Shown one piece after another: positions 35,341-44,981 of a stretch of DNA of 64,000 nucleotides. The notes below the pieces were generated by a model. That model was not told the origin of the DNA, made no database searches, and saw only the letters and a program-made list of their open reading frames with translations. Within the stretch, counting starts at the first letter, position 1, and every line of letters starts with the position of its first letter. The translations under genes were made by a program, and so were the position numbers. Origin of the DNA: Sphingomonas sp. 1F27F7B (GTDB lineage Bacteria; Pseudomonadota; Alphaproteobacteria; Sphingomonadales; Sphingomonadaceae); NCBI RefSeq assembly GCF_005503355.1, contig NZ_SCMK01000006.1, positions 1 through 64,000 on the forward strand. The letters run 5' to 3'.

Positions 35341-36471
35341 CTAGTCCCGCCCGCCATGATAGGAAGCGCGGAAGCCGTTCGCGAATTCGGTCAGCCGGCC
35401 CTCGCCGATCGCGGCGCGCAGGTCCTGCATCAGCACCTGGTAGAACCAGATGTTGTGTTCGGTCATCAGCATCGCGCCCAGGATCTCGCCTGCACGGACG
35501 AGATGGTGGAGATAGGCGCGGCTCCAGCCGGCACAGACGGGGCAGGGGCAGGCGGGATCGAGCGGGCCCTGATCCTCGGCGAACTTGGCGTTGCGGATGT
35601 TGATCGGGCCGGTGCGGGTGAAGGCCTGGCCGGTGCGGCCGGAGCGGGTGGGCAGCACGCAATCGAACATGTCGATCCCGCGCTCGACGGCGCCGACGAT
35701 GTCGTCGGGCTTGCCGACGCCCATCAGGTAGCGCGGCTTGGCGGGATCGAGCTGGCCCGGCGCGAAATCGAGCACGCCGAACATGGCTTCCTGGCCTTCG
35801 CCCACTGCCAGGCCGCCCACCGCATAGCCGTCGAACCCCACGTCGAGCAGCGCGTCGGCGCTCGCCTTGCGCAGCCCCTCGTCGAGCGCGCCCTGCTGGA
35901 TGCCGAAGATCGCGTTGTGTGCCGCATGCTCCTCGGCGGCGAAGAAGGCGTCGCGGCTGCGCTTCGCCCAGCGCATCGATCGCTCCATCGCCGCGGCCTG
36001 CACCTCGCGGGTGGACGTGGTGGGGACGAGTTCGTCGAACGCCATGGTGATCGAGCTGCCGAGCAGTCGCTGGATCTCGATCGAGCGCTCGGGGCTGAGC
36101 ATGTGGCGCGAGCCGTCGAGGTGCGACTTGAAGGCGACGCCGTCCTCGCTGCGCGTGGTCAGGTCGGCCAGGCTCATCACCTGATAGCCGCCCGAATCGG
36201 TCAGGATCGGCTGGTCCCAGCCCATGAACTTGTGCAGCCCACCAAGGCGAGCGACGCGCTCGGCGCCGGGGCGCAACATCAGGTGATAGGTGTTGCCGAG
36301 GATGATGTCGGCACCCGCGGCGCGGACATCGGCGGGCTTCATCGCCTTGACGGTGGCGGCGGTGCCGACCGGCATGAAGGCGGGCGTGCGGATCTCGCCG
36401 CGCTGCATCGCGATGGTGCCAAGGCGCGCCTTGCCGTCGGTGGCGTGGATGGTGAACTCGAAACGGGGCAT
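35341..36471 (-). CDS. tgt: tRNA-guanine(34) transglycosylase (queuine/preQ1)
   Basis: Tgt exchanges guanine 34 for preQ1 in tRNAs with GUN anticodons. The 376-residue protein has [11 protein letters not shown] (91-101, Asp92), the nucleophile region [22 protein letters not shown] and the zinc site [20 protein letters not shown] at 36471 gives the normal N-terminus. It is on the same strand as queA at 42 kb but separated from it by seven other genes. The cupin gene is divergent, 45 bases away. Confidence 0.97.
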   Translation of the reverse strand: MPRFEFTIHATDGKARLGTIAMQRGEIRTPAFMPVGTAATVKAMKPADVRAAGADIILGNTYHLMLRPGAERVARLGGLHKFMGWDQPILTDSGGYQVMSLADLTTRSEDGVAFKSHLDGSRHMLSPERSIEIQRLLGSSITMAFDELVPTTSTREVQAAAMERSMRWAKRSRDAFFAAEEHAAHNAIFGIQQGALDEGLRKASADALLDVGFDGYAVGGLAVGEGQEAMFGVLDFAPGQLDPAKPRYLMGVGKPDDIVGAVERGIDMFDCVLPTRSGRTGQAFTRTGPINIRNAKFAEDQGPLDPACPCPVCAGWSRAYLHHLVRAGEILGAMLMTEHNIWFYQVLMQDLRAAIGEGRLTEFANGFRASYHGGRD

Positions 36472-36516
36472 GGATGTGCCCTTGCCCCCTTTGCCGGGGG
36501 AGCGCAACGGGAGGGC

Positions 36517-36837
36517 ATGACCATGACCAACCTGCTGGCCGACCTGCCCGATGCGGGCGCGGCCGAAGTCTTCACCGAGCTGCTGCGCCGTCCGGGCGTC
36601 CGCATCGAGCGCATCGTCTCCGCCGGCCAGTCGACGCCCGAGGATGCGCCGATGGTGCAGGACTGGGACGAATGGGTGCTGCTGCTCGAAGGCGCGGCGG
36701 GGCTGCGCATTGAGGACGGGGCGGCGGTCGCGCTCGCGCCGGGCGATCATGTGCTGATCGGGAAGGGCCGGCGCCATTGGGTGACCTGGACCGCGCCCGA
36801 CCGCGCTACGGTGTGGCTGGCGATGCATCTCGGCTGA
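36517..36837 (+). CDS. Small cupin-domain protein
   Basis: The 106-residue single-domain cupin has [18 protein letters not shown], then [21 protein letters not shown] and [19 protein letters not shown], the two cupin motifs. One metal histidine (in GDH) and a second (RRHW) are visible. ATG at 36517 or 36523 may be the start. Its end overlaps the convergent MarR-GNAT gene by 32 bases. The ligand is unknown. Confidence 0.78.
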   Translation: MTMTNLLADLPDAGAAEVFTELLRRPGVRIERIVSAGQSTPEDAPMVQDWDEWVLLLEGAAGLRIEDGAAVALAPGDHVLIGKGRRHWVTWTAPDRATVWLAMHLG

Positions 36838-37738
36838 GATCGAGCGACCAGGTCTCGCCCATCACCGGCTCGCCGAACAGCGTGTGCGCCGCGCTGTCGA
36901 CGAGTTCGAAGCCCTGTGCGGCATAGATGCGCCGCGCGCTCGCCAGGATGGTGTGCGTCCACAGATCGAGCCGTGCATAGCCCGCCTCGCGCGCGAACGC
37001 GACGCAGCGGCGGACCAGCGCATCGCCGATGCCCAGCCCGCGCGCATGGCCCTCGACATAGAGCAGGCGCAGCTTGGCGACGCCGTTGCCGCCATCGGCG
37101 AGCATCACCGATCCGAGCATCTCGCCGCCGCGCTCGGCGACCCAGCATTGCTCGCGGCCCGGTTGGAAATCGCGCAGGAAGCCGGTGGTGACGTCGCCCA
37201 GCAGCAGCTCCATCGGCCGTTCCCAGCCATAATGCTCGGCATAGAAGATCGCCTGGCGGCTCGCGATCGCGCCCATGTCGCCGGTGCGGAGCGTGCGGAT
37301 CGTCCAGCTGCCAGTGCCGCCTTCGATCAGCGCGCGCGCGGCGGCGAGGTGATGGCCGAGCAGGGCGCCGCCGCCGGGGCCCAGCGATTCGAGCTGGCGG
37401 CCGCTATGGGCGCGTGTCGCGTCGTCGAGCGCGTCGAAGGCGGCGCGCCCGGCGGGAAGCAGCACGATCGGCCGCTGGCGGCCATCCTGCTCGCCCCGCT
37501 CGCGCGCGATCCAGCCGCGATCCTCGAACCGCTTGATCGCGCGGCTGACATAGCCGGCGTCGAGCCCCAGCACTTCCTGTAGCGCAGTGGCGAGCACCGG
37601 CTGGCGCCCGGCGATCTCATAGAGCAGGCGCGCTTCGGCGACGCCCATGTCGCTGTCCATGTAGCGCGGCGAGAGCACGGCGGCGAAGCGGGTATGGGCG
37701 CGGTTGAAGGCGCGGAATTGTTCGATCGGCTGTTCCAT
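36806..37738 (-). CDS. MarR regulator fused to GNAT acetyltransferase
   Basis: The 310-residue protein has a MarR winged helix (about 1-140: [55 protein letters not shown]). A GNAT domain (about 150-305) follows, with the acetyl-CoA loop [26 protein letters not shown] and a C-terminal YAAQGFELV. Fusions of this kind are a known architecture. ATG at 37738 is used. A MarR-type dyad 20 bases upstream argues for autoregulation. The acetylated substrate is unknown. Confidence 0.9.
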   Translation of the reverse strand: MEQPIEQFRAFNRAHTRFAAVLSPRYMDSDMGVAEARLLYEIAGRQPVLATALQEVLGLDAGYVSRAIKRFEDRGWIARERGEQDGRQRPIVLLPAGRAAFDALDDATRAHSGRQLESLGPGGGALLGHHLAAARALIEGGTGSWTIRTLRTGDMGAIASRQAIFYAEHYGWERPMELLLGDVTTGFLRDFQPGREQCWVAERGGEMLGSVMLADGGNGVAKLRLLYVEGHARGLGIGDALVRRCVAFAREAGYARLDLWTHTILASARRIYAAQGFELVDSAAHTLFGEPVMGETWSLDLSRDASPATP

Positions 37739-37757
37739 GCACTGGAGATGCGCCTTT

Positions 37758-37778
37758 ATAGTTGATTGAGTCAACTAT
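37758..37778. promoter_or_regulatory. Operator dyad for the MarR-GNAT gene
   Basis: ATAGTTGA and TCAACTAT form a perfect 8-bp inverted repeat around five bases (TTGAG). The centre-to-centre geometry suits a MarR dimer. It sits 20 bases before the start codon and in the spacer from the divergent side of chaA. Confidence 0.75.
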
Positions 37779-37812
37779 TATCGCATGCGCGAAACGCGCT
37801 ACTTTTGCGAGC

Positions 37813-38883
37813 TTAGGGGACCAGAGTGGTGAACACGAACACGCCGAAGATGACGAGGTGCACCACGCCCTGCAGCACCGTCGTCCGCGCGGTGGCGAGC
37901 GACTGAGTGGTCACCAGCAGCGTGAGCGAGAGCAGGACGATGCCGCGCGCATCGAGCCCCAGTGCCAGCGGCAGGCCCTGGGCCAGCGACAGCACGGCCA
38001 CCGCCGGGATGGTGAGGCCGATGGTCGCCAGCGCCGAGCCGAGCGCGAGGTTGAGGCTGGTCTGCAGCCGGTTGGCCATCGCGGCGCGCACCGCCGCCAC
38101 GCTCTCCGGCAGCAGCACCAGTGCCGCGATCACCACGCCCACCACTGCGTGCGGGGCGCCGGCGGCGGCGACGCCGTCCTCGATCGCGGGGGCCAGCGCC
38201 TTGGCGACCAGCACCACTTCGACGAGGCAGGCGACGAGCAGCACGCCCGACAGCAATGTCTGGCGCCCGCTCGGCGGCGGGGCATGCGCCTCGAGGTCCG
38301 CGGCGGCCTCGTCGGGCGGCAGGAAATAGTCGCGGTGGCGCACGGTCTGCACGGCGACGAAGGTGAGGTAGAGCAGCAGCGAGACGATCGCGACGAAGGC
38401 GAGCTGCGACGGCGCATAGAAGGGGCCGGCCGACGCGGCGAAATTGGGCAGCACGAGCGTCAGCACGGTCAGCGTGCACAGCGTCGCCAGCGAAGCGCTG
38501 ACGCCGACCTGCTGGAAGCTCTGCTCGCGGTGGCGCAGCGCGCCGAGCAGTATGAACGCGCCGACCAGCCCGTTCAGGATGATCATCACCGCCGAGAACA
38601 CCGTGTCGCGCGCCAGCGTCTCTGCACCCGACTTGCCCTGCAGCATCAGCGTGAGGATCAGGCCCACTTCGATCACCGTGACTGCGAGCGCGAGCAGGAA
38701 GGTGCCGAAGGGCTCGCCCACCTTGTGCGCGATCAGCTCGGCATGATGGACCGCGGCCAGCACAGTGATGATCAGCACCAGGCCGAGCAGCAACGGCGGG
38801 ATGGCGACCATGTTGCCGAGAAGCACGCTGGCTGCGCCCGCGAAGGGCGGAAGCCAGATCCAGGTCCAACGCAGTCGTTCCAT
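37813..38883 (-). CDS. chaA: ChaA-type Ca2+/Na+:H+ antiporter
   Basis: The 356-residue protein belongs to the CaCA superfamily and should export calcium or sodium for protons. About eleven helices are present. The duplicated acidic alpha-repeats appear as AVTVIEVGLILTLML and VLLPESVAAVRAAMANRLQTSLNLALGSALATIGL, the second being strongly conserved. ATG at 38883 is used; GTG at 38892 is an alternative. A cytoplasmic loop between the halves carries DYFLPPDEAAADLEAHAPPPSGR. Confidence 0.88.
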   Translation of the reverse strand: MERLRWTWIWLPPFAGAASVLLGNMVAIPPLLLGLVLIITVLAAVHHAELIAHKVGEPFGTFLLALAVTVIEVGLILTLMLQGKSGAETLARDTVFSAVMIILNGLVGAFILLGALRHREQSFQQVGVSASLATLCTLTVLTLVLPNFAASAGPFYAPSQLAFVAIVSLLLYLTFVAVQTVRHRDYFLPPDEAAADLEAHAPPPSGRQTLLSGVLLVACLVEVVLVAKALAPAIEDGVAAAGAPHAVVGVVIAALVLLPESVAAVRAAMANRLQTSLNLALGSALATIGLTIPAVAVLSLAQGLPLALGLDARGIVLLSLTLLVTTQSLATARTTVLQGVVHLVIFGVFVFTTLVP

Positions 38884-38930
38884 GCCCGTCACTCTACAGA
38901 CGGAAGCCGCGAGTTCAACGACGACGGGGA

Positions 38931-39347
38931 TCAGCGGAAGATTTCGGGAGAGATTTCCGGCTCATGGCCCATCCAGCGAGCCGCGCTGGGCGTGAACAGC
39001 AAGCAATAGGCGTAGATCTGGGCCAGGGCCGCCAGCGCCGGGACCACCGGCGAGCCGATCGCCGTGCCGTTGAGGAAGGGCATGACCGTGAGGGGCAGGC
39101 CGAACGCGAACAAGGCGATGCCGATCCACATCGCCACCTTGCTCCGCCGCCGCGAAACCCACAGCGTAAGGGAGGCGGTCACCAAGAAGCCCAGGGCCAA
39201 TGACAGGACGAGCAGAATCGCGGGGTGCGCGCTTATGTTCGCCGTGCGATCGAGCAACGCGCCCCAGTTGAGCGCGCCGTTGAGCAGGCCCGCGAAAAAG
39301 GCGGCGAAGGTGATTCGCTCGAAAAGGACGATCGATTGCGGTCGCAT
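38931..39347 (-). CDS. Four-helix membrane protein of unknown function
   Basis: The 138-residue protein has helices at about 10-30, 42-62, 70-88 and 100-122, with an RRRSK cytoplasmic turn. A short C-terminal polar tail is EPEISPEIFR. It lies 47 bases upstream of chaA on the same strand. No family is recognised. Confidence 0.65.
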   Translation of the reverse strand: MRPQSIVLFERITFAAFFAGLLNGALNWGALLDRTANISAHPAILLVLSLALGFLVTASLTLWVSRRRSKVAMWIGIALFAFGLPLTVMPFLNGTAIGSPVVPALAALAQIYAYCLLFTPSAARWMGHEPEISPEIFR

Positions 39348-39384
39348 GCTCTCCCCCTCCCTTGCCTCGACCTGGTGCCGCCCG

Positions 39385-40032
39385 TCAGCGATGGGCGGCG
39401 ACGTGCTCGATGATGTCCTGCGGCGTGCGGAACAGCACGTCGGGCCGCATCGCGATCAGCAATTCTTCCGCGGCATAGCCCCACAGCACCGATCCGGCGC
39501 GCATGCCCACTTCGCGCGCGGCATCGATGTCGCGGGTCTCGTCGCCCACCGCCAGCACCTCATGCGGCTTCACGCCCATCTTCTTGAGCACCCGGCGGAA
39601 TTTGGGCGCCTTGCCGAACAGCGAGGAGCCGCAGGCGAAGAAGTCGATTCGCGCGGCATGTTCGGGGCCCAGGATCTTGCGGACATTGGCCTCGGCGTTG
39701 GAGGTGACCAGCGCGATCTTCACGCCGTTGGCGGCGATCTGCTCGAGCAGGTCGGGCGTGCCCGGAAACAGCTCGATCTGGTGCGCGTTGCGGCCGACCA
39801 GCCGGCGCACATGGCGTGCGATCAGCGGCAGCTTCCACCTGGAGATGCCCAGGAACTCGATCACGTCGCGCGAGCTCTTGTTGCGCAGCATGTCCACTTC
39901 GTCCGGCTGGACGGTGCGGAAGCGGAATCTGCGCGCCAGCTCGTCGACGACGGAAAGGAACCAGTCGCCGCTGTCGGAGAGCGTGCCGTCGAAATCGAAG
40001 ATCACCAGGCGGATGGGCGACGCGTCAGTCAT
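39385..40032 (-). CDS. HAD-superfamily phosphatase
   Basis: The 215-residue protein has motif I FDFDGTLSDSG, a helical cap (about 25-90), motif II LVTSNAE, motif III KAPKFRRVLKK and motif IV VGDETRDIDAA. This is a subfamily IA HAD, similar to phosphoglycolate phosphatases. It overlaps the cation efflux gene by eight bases and is probably co-transcribed. The substrate is unknown. Confidence 0.85.
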   Translation of the reverse strand: MTDASPIRLVIFDFDGTLSDSGDWFLSVVDELARRFRFRTVQPDEVDMLRNKSSRDVIEFLGISRWKLPLIARHVRRLVGRNAHQIELFPGTPDLLEQIAANGVKIALVTSNAEANVRKILGPEHAARIDFFACGSSLFGKAPKFRRVLKKMGVKPHEVLAVGDETRDIDAAREVGMRAGSVLWGYAAEELLIAMRPDVLFRTPQDIIEHVAAHR

Positions 40033-40957
40033 GCGCGTGTCCATTCCCATGCATCCGACATTCCGCCCCGTCCCCCAATTCGATCTGGACGGTCGTATGA
40101 TCGATCCTGAAGTCGTGCGCCAGCCGATGTTGCAGCGCGATCAGGAATGCATCGCCCGGATGGCCCTCCGGCATCACCAGATGCGCGGTCAGGGCCGCCT
40201 CGGTCGTGCTCATCGGCCAGATGTGGAGGTCGTGGACGCGGCGGACGCCGGGCAGGTCCGCCAGCGCCGCCTCCACCGCCGCCGAATCGATCCCCTTGGG
40301 CACCGCCTGCAGCGCCATGGTCAGCGATTCGGTGAACAGGCCCCAGGTGCTCCACAGGATCACGACGACGATCAGCAGGCTGACCACCGGATCGATCCAT
40401 TCCGCGCCGGTGAACAGCATCAGCGCGGCCCCGACGACGACTCCCGCCGAGACCGCCGCGTCGGCGGCCATGTGGAGATAGGCGCCCCGGATGTTGACGT
40501 CGCCCTTGCGCCCGCGGGCGAAGAGCAGGGCGGTGGACAGGTTGACGACGATGCCGGCGCCCGCGACGAGCATCACAGTCAGGCCGGGGATGTCGCGCGG
40601 CTCCGAAAGGCGCTGGATCGCCTCGAGCAGGATCGCGCCCACCGCCACGAACAGCAGCACTGCGTTCGCGAGCGCGGCGAGAATCGAGGAGCCGCGCAGG
40701 CCATAGGTGAAGCGCGGCGAAGCCGGCCGCTTGGCGAGCTCGGCGCCGCCCCAGGCGATCAGCAGCCCGAGGACGTCGGAAAGATTGTGCCCGGCGTCCG
40801 CCAGCAGGGCCATCGAATGGGTGAGGAAGCCGGCCGCGCCTTCGATGAGGACGAAGCCGAGGTTGAGTGCGGTGCCGATGGCGAAGGCGCGCCCGAAGTC
40901 CGCGGGCGCGTGACTATGGCCGTGGTGGCTGTGGTTATGGTCGTGATGCGCGGCCAT
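40025..40957 (-). CDS. Cation diffusion facilitator, CzcD/ZitB type
   Basis: The 310-residue transporter exports zinc or similar divalent metals in exchange for protons. It starts with a His-rich metal-binding stretch (HHDHNHSHHGHSH). Six helices follow with HxxxD-type sites in LLADAGHNLSDVLGLLIAW and HMAADAAVSAGVV. A cytoplasmic domain (about 215-300) includes VHDLHIWPMS. The C-terminus is again His-rich. It overlaps the HAD gene. Confidence 0.93.
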   Translation of the reverse strand: MAAHHDHNHSHHGHSHAPADFGRAFAIGTALNLGFVLIEGAAGFLTHSMALLADAGHNLSDVLGLLIAWGGAELAKRPASPRFTYGLRGSSILAALANAVLLFVAVGAILLEAIQRLSEPRDIPGLTVMLVAGAGIVVNLSTALLFARGRKGDVNIRGAYLHMAADAAVSAGVVVGAALMLFTGAEWIDPVVSLLIVVVILWSTWGLFTESLTMALQAVPKGIDSAAVEAALADLPGVRRVHDLHIWPMSTTEAALTAHLVMPEGHPGDAFLIALQHRLAHDFRIDHTTVQIELGDGAECRMHGNGHAHD

Positions 40958-40999
40958 CGTTCCGCTCTTAGCCGGGTCGCGGCATGTGATGCTAGGACA

Positions 41000-41527
41000 T
41001 CAATTCCGGCCGCGGCGCTTCTTGCCTCGGCCCATGTCGGGGCCCGGCGTGGCCTGCGGGCGGATGGTGACGAGCTCCTTGCGTTCGAGCACGCCGTTCT
41101 TGTCCGCATCGAAGCGCTTGAACAGCAGATCGAAGCGCTCCGCGAGTTCGGCGAAGGTCACCTTGTTGTCGCCGTCGCGATCCACTTCGAAGGGGCTGGG
41201 CACGGTGTTGCGATCGCCCATCCAGCGCTCTTGCCAGTCCGAATAGGCGATATAGCCCAGCCAGCCCTGGTGCCGTGTGTCGACTGCGTCGAAGCTGTGC
41301 TTGAGCCCTGCATCGAATTCGGCGCGAGTCACCTTGCCGTCGCCGTCTGCGTCGAACGCGGCGATCATCATCGCCACCGGCTCGACGATCACGGTGAAGG
41401 CCGGCTGCTGGGGTGTGCTCGTGCCGATGGGGGCGCCGCCATTCCCCTCGGGCGAGGGAATGCGCACCCGTTCCTGCGCGAAGGCGGGAGTCGCGATCAG
41501 GGCCGCGAGGACGAGCAACAGGCGCAT
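41000..41527 (-). CDS. Exported EF-hand calcium-binding protein
   Basis: The 175-residue protein has a signal peptide (to about residue 17, ATPAFA). Three canonical EF-hand loops are present: DADGDGKVTRAEFD, DRDGDNKVTFAELAE and DADKNGVLERKE. A basic C-terminus (GRGKKRRGRN) ends it. It should be periplasmic and bind calcium. It is between the cation efflux gene and queA on the same strand. Confidence 0.88.
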   Translation of the reverse strand: MRLLLVLAALIATPAFAQERVRIPSPEGNGGAPIGTSTPQQPAFTVIVEPVAMMIAAFDADGDGKVTRAEFDAGLKHSFDAVDTRHQGWLGYIAYSDWQERWMGDRNTVPSPFEVDRDGDNKVTFAELAERFDLLFKRFDADKNGVLERKELVTIRPQATPGPDMGRGKKRRGRN

Positions 41528-41645
41528 GAGGATCCTTCCGATTCGCGACGAGGAACAGTGCCGCGCCGGCACCCAAGCTGCAATCTATGGCGAAGGTGGG
41601 GCATTGTGCCATCGCCCTGGCCGGCACCCGCGACGGCCGTGCCGT

Positions 41646-42701
41646 TCAAGGCAGCAACAGGCTGGCGTCCCCATAGGAATAGAAGCGATACTTCTCCGCG
41701 ATCGCATGGGCATAGGCGCCCTGCATCCGGTCGAGCCCCATCAGCGCTGACACCAGCATGAACAGCGTCGAGCGCGGCAGGTGGAAGTTGGTCACCAGGC
41801 CGTCCACGCCCCGGAAGCGATAGCCCGGGGTGATGAAGATCGCAGTGTCTCCCTCGAAGGGGCGGATCACGCGGTCGTCGCCGGCGGCGCTCTCGATCAG
41901 GCGCAGGCTCGTGGTGCCCACTGCGATCACCCGACCGCCGCCGGCGCGGACCGCGTTCAGGCGGTCGGCGGTGGCCTGGTCGATGCGGCCCCATTCGGCG
42001 TGCATCCGGTGGTCCGCCGTATCCTCGGCCTTGACCGGCAGGAAGGTGCCGGCGCCGACATGGAGCGTCAGCATGCTATGGCCCACGCCGGCCGCATCGA
42101 GCGCCGCCAGCAATCCCGGTGTGAAGTGCAGCGCCGCCGTCGGGGCCGCTACCGCGCCGGGCTCGCTGGCGAACATTGTCTGATAGTCGTCGGCATCGCG
42201 GGCGTCGGTAGGGCGCTTGGAAGCGATGTACGGTGGCAGCGGCATGCGGCCGCAGCGGGCCAGCAGCAGCTCGACCGGCTCGTCGCCGGCAAAGTCGAGC
42301 GCGAAGCTGCCGTCCGCGGCGCGGTCGCCGGCGGTTGCGGCGACGCCCTGGCCGAAATCGATCGTGTCGCCATCGCGCAGCCGCTTGGCGTTGCGGATGA
42401 AGGCGCGCCAGCGGCGCGGCCCTTCGCGCTTGTGGAGCGTGGCCCCGATCTTCGCCCCCGACGCGCTCGGCACGTCGTCCTCCCGGCCCCCCCGCATGCC
42501 CTCGAGCTGGGCGGGGATCACGCGGGTATCGTTGAACACCAGGCAATCGCCGGCGCGCAGCTGGCCCGGCAGATCGGTCATGCGGAGATCGCGGGTCCCG
42601 GCGCCGTCCAGTACCAGCAGGCGCGCCGAATCGCGCGGTGCCGCGGGGCGCAGCGCGATCCGGTCGTTCGGAAGCTCGAAATCGAAAAGGTCTACGTTCA
42701 C
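41646..42701 (-). CDS. queA: S-adenosylmethionine:tRNA ribosyltransferase-isomerase QueA
   Basis: QueA moves the ribosyl part of SAM to preQ1 in tRNA, forming epoxyqueuosine. The 351-residue protein starts [24 protein letters not shown] and contains [27 protein letters not shown] and [19 protein letters not shown], all diagnostic. It follows the cyclophilin gene by 27 bases in the order coaD-ppiase-queA. tgt and queG are elsewhere in the window. Confidence 0.97.
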   Translation of the reverse strand: MNVDLFDFELPNDRIALRPAAPRDSARLLVLDGAGTRDLRMTDLPGQLRAGDCLVFNDTRVIPAQLEGMRGGREDDVPSASGAKIGATLHKREGPRRWRAFIRNAKRLRDGDTIDFGQGVAATAGDRAADGSFALDFAGDEPVELLLARCGRMPLPPYIASKRPTDARDADDYQTMFASEPGAVAAPTAALHFTPGLLAALDAAGVGHSMLTLHVGAGTFLPVKAEDTADHRMHAEWGRIDQATADRLNAVRAGGGRVIAVGTTSLRLIESAAGDDRVIRPFEGDTAIFITPGYRFRGVDGLVTNFHLPRSTLFMLVSALMGLDRMQGAYAHAIAEKYRFYSYGDASLLLP

Positions 42702-42728
42702 GTCTGCACTTGCCGGGACCGGCGCTCG

Positions 42729-43469
42729 TTATTTCGGCAGCGTCGCCTTCACCTCGCCCGGCGGCAATGCCTTGGGAGCATCGGCCGGCAGGTTGGCATA
42801 GGGCGGCGGATTGTCGGACTGGATATAGGCGTGGACGATCTTGGTCGGATTGGCCGGCGGTTCGCCGCGCTCGATCTTGTCGACCCACTCCATGCCGGCG
42901 ACGACGCGGCCGAACACGGTATAGTCGTGATCGAAGGCGAGCTTGGGCGCCATCATGATGTAGAACTGGCTGTTCGCGCTGTTCTCGGCATCGGTCTTCT
43001 GCGCGGGCGTGGCGTGCTCGGGCGCGCCGCGGCGGGCGGCGGCGACGGTGCCGCGCACATGCGGCAGGTTGTTGAACTCGGCCGGCACGTTGGGCAGGTC
43101 GGAATCGCCCGTCCCATCGCCTTTGGGATCGCCGCCCTGCGCCATGTAATAAGGATCGTCGACCACGCGGTGGAAAGTCAGCCCGTCATAGAAATGGCGG
43201 CGCGTGAGCGTCTTGATCCGCTCGACCATCTTGGGCGCGGCGTCGGGGCGCAGCCGGATCAGCACGCGGCCGCCGGTCGACAGGTCGAGAACCCAGGTCT
43301 CGGCCGGATCGGCGGGGACCACCGCCGGATGGACGCTGTTCACATCTTCTGCGCTCACGCCCTTGAGCGGCTCGGCGGCCGGCTTGGCGGCCTTGCCGCC
43401 GCCCTGGGCGAACGCGGGCGTGGCAAACATCATCAAGGCCGAAGCGGCCAGTGCGGCAAACAAACGCAT
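42729..43469 (-). CDS. Exported cyclophilin-type peptidyl-prolyl isomerase
   Basis: The 246-residue protein has a signal peptide (to about 21, TPAFA) and a cyclophilin domain: TRRHFYDGLTFHRVVDDPYYMAQGGDPKGDGTGDSD, NSANSQFYIMMAPKLAFDHDYTVFGRVVAGM. The active-site Phe-Arg (FHR) and Gln-Phe (SQFY) residues are present. It should assist folding in the periplasm. It lies between coaD and queA, a usual place in alphaproteobacteria. Confidence 0.93.
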   Translation of the reverse strand: MRLFAALAASALMMFATPAFAQGGGKAAKPAAEPLKGVSAEDVNSVHPAVVPADPAETWVLDLSTGGRVLIRLRPDAAPKMVERIKTLTRRHFYDGLTFHRVVDDPYYMAQGGDPKGDGTGDSDLPNVPAEFNNLPHVRGTVAAARRGAPEHATPAQKTDAENSANSQFYIMMAPKLAFDHDYTVFGRVVAGMEWVDKIERGEPPANPTKIVHAYIQSDNPPPYANLPADAPKALPPGEVKATLPK

Positions 43470-43526
43470 CAAATTCCCCACTCGGATATACACCCTCGAT
43501 CGACGGTCTAGACCAATCGCGCGGCC

Positions 43527-44036
43527 TCAACCACTCCCTTTGCGGCCGATCGCGGCGACGCGCGCGGTCATCTCGGCATCGACCGCGGGCGAGACGAACT
43601 TGCGGATATCGCCGCCATAGAGCGCGATTTCCTTGACCAGCCGGCTGGCGATCGGCTGGAGCGAGACATCGGCCATCAGGAAGACCGTCTCGATCCGGTC
43701 GTTCAGCTGCTGGTTCATGCCGGCCATCTGATACTCATATTCGAAGTCGGCGACGGCGCGCAGGCCGCGCACGATCATGCTGGCGCCTTCGCGCTCGGCA
43801 AAGTCCATCAGCAGCGAATCGAAGCTGACGACATGGATCTCGCCCGCAATCCCCTCCACCTCGCGCTTCACCATCTCCATCCGCTCTTCGACGGTGAACA
43901 TGGGATTCTTGGAGGGATTGGTGGTCACGCCGATCACCAGCCGGTCGACCAGCTTCGCGCCGCGCCGGATGATGTCCATATGGCCGAGCGTGATCGGATC
44001 GAAGGTGCCGGGATAGACGCCGGTGCGAGTAGTCAT
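43527..44036 (-). CDS. coaD: Phosphopantetheine adenylyltransferase
   Basis: CoaD makes dephospho-CoA from phosphopantetheine and ATP. The 169-residue protein has GTFDPITLGHMDIIRR (10-25) with the nucleotide-binding GHxD-type motif, VGVTTNPSKNP-like loop and FEYEYQMAGMNQQL. Length is normal. It is 37 bases after ispA and 57 before the cyclophilin gene. Confidence 0.96.
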   Translation of the reverse strand: MTTRTGVYPGTFDPITLGHMDIIRRGAKLVDRLVIGVTTNPSKNPMFTVEERMEMVKREVEGIAGEIHVVSFDSLLMDFAEREGASMIVRGLRAVADFEYEYQMAGMNQQLNDRIETVFLMADVSLQPIASRLVKEIALYGGDIRKFVSPAVDAEMTARVAAIGRKGSG

Positions 44037-44073
44037 AGGTCCTTTCCTCCGTCGCGATGACGGCAAGAATAAG

Positions 44074-44973
44074 TCACCGGTCGCGTTCCAGCGTGTAGCG
44101 CGCGATGTCGCGCAGCAGATCGGCCTCGGGGCCATAGGGTTTCAGATGGGCGATCGCCTGGTCGACGAGCATCCGTGCCTGTTCCCGCGCGCGGTCCATG
44201 CCGAGCAGCGAGAGAAACGTCTCCTTGCCCGCCGCGCCGTCCTTGTGCAGTTTCTTGCCGACCAGCGCTTCGTCGCCTTCGGCATCGAGGATGTCGTCGG
44301 CGATCTGGAAGGCGAGGCCGACGTCGCGGGCATAGCCGCGCAGGCCGGTGCGGCCCTCGTGCGGCACTCGGCCCAGGATCGCGCCGCTCTCCACCGCGCA
44401 GCCAATCAGCGCGCCGGTCTTCATCGCCTGCAGGCGCGTTACGGTGGCCAGGTCGAAGCTCGCCTTCTCGGCCTCCAGGTCCATCATCTGCCCACCCGCC
44501 ATGCCGGCAGGTCCCGCGGCGAGGGCGAGCGTGCCCGAAAGCTCGATGCGGACGAAGGGATCCGCGTGCGTGCGCTCGTCGGCGATCACTTCGAAGGCGA
44601 GCGCGTGCAGGCAGTCGCCGGCCAGCACCGCGGTCGCCTCATCGAACGCCTTGTGCACGGTCGGCTTGCCGCGGCGCATGTCGTCGTCGTCCATCGCCGG
44701 CAGATCGTCATGGATCAGCGAATAGACATGAATGCATTCGAGCGCGAGCGCGGTGCGGGCGATGCAGGTGCGGTCGACGCCGAAAAGCTGCGCGGTGGCG
44801 GAGACCAGCAGCGGCCGCAGCCGCTTGCCGCCGCCGATCGCAGCATGGCGCATCGCCCGGTACAGCCCCTCGCGCGGATCGGACGGGATTGCCAGCAACA
44901 GGTCGAACTGGCGGTCCATCTCCGCCGAGACCTGCCTGAGCGCCGCCTGCAGCGCGAGAGAAGCGTGCGCCAT
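44074..44973 (-). CDS. ispA: Polyprenyl diphosphate synthase (farnesyl/geranyl type)
   Basis: The enzyme condenses isopentenyl diphosphate with allylic diphosphates to give C15 or similar products. The 299-residue protein has GGGKRLRP, the first Asp-rich motif HDDLPAMDDDDMRRG and the second QIADDILDAEGD. ATG at 44973 is used. It lies eight bases after xseB, the usual xseB-ispA pair; dxs is not adjacent. Chain length is inferred from position next to xseB. Confidence 0.93.
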   Translation of the reverse strand: MAHASLALQAALRQVSAEMDRQFDLLLAIPSDPREGLYRAMRHAAIGGGKRLRPLLVSATAQLFGVDRTCIARTALALECIHVYSLIHDDLPAMDDDDMRRGKPTVHKAFDEATAVLAGDCLHALAFEVIADERTHADPFVRIELSGTLALAAGPAGMAGGQMMDLEAEKASFDLATVTRLQAMKTGALIGCAVESGAILGRVPHEGRTGLRGYARDVGLAFQIADDILDAEGDEALVGKKLHKDGAAGKETFLSLLGMDRAREQARMLVDQAIAHLKPYGPEADLLRDIARYTLERDR

Positions 44974-44981
44974 CGCCGGGT

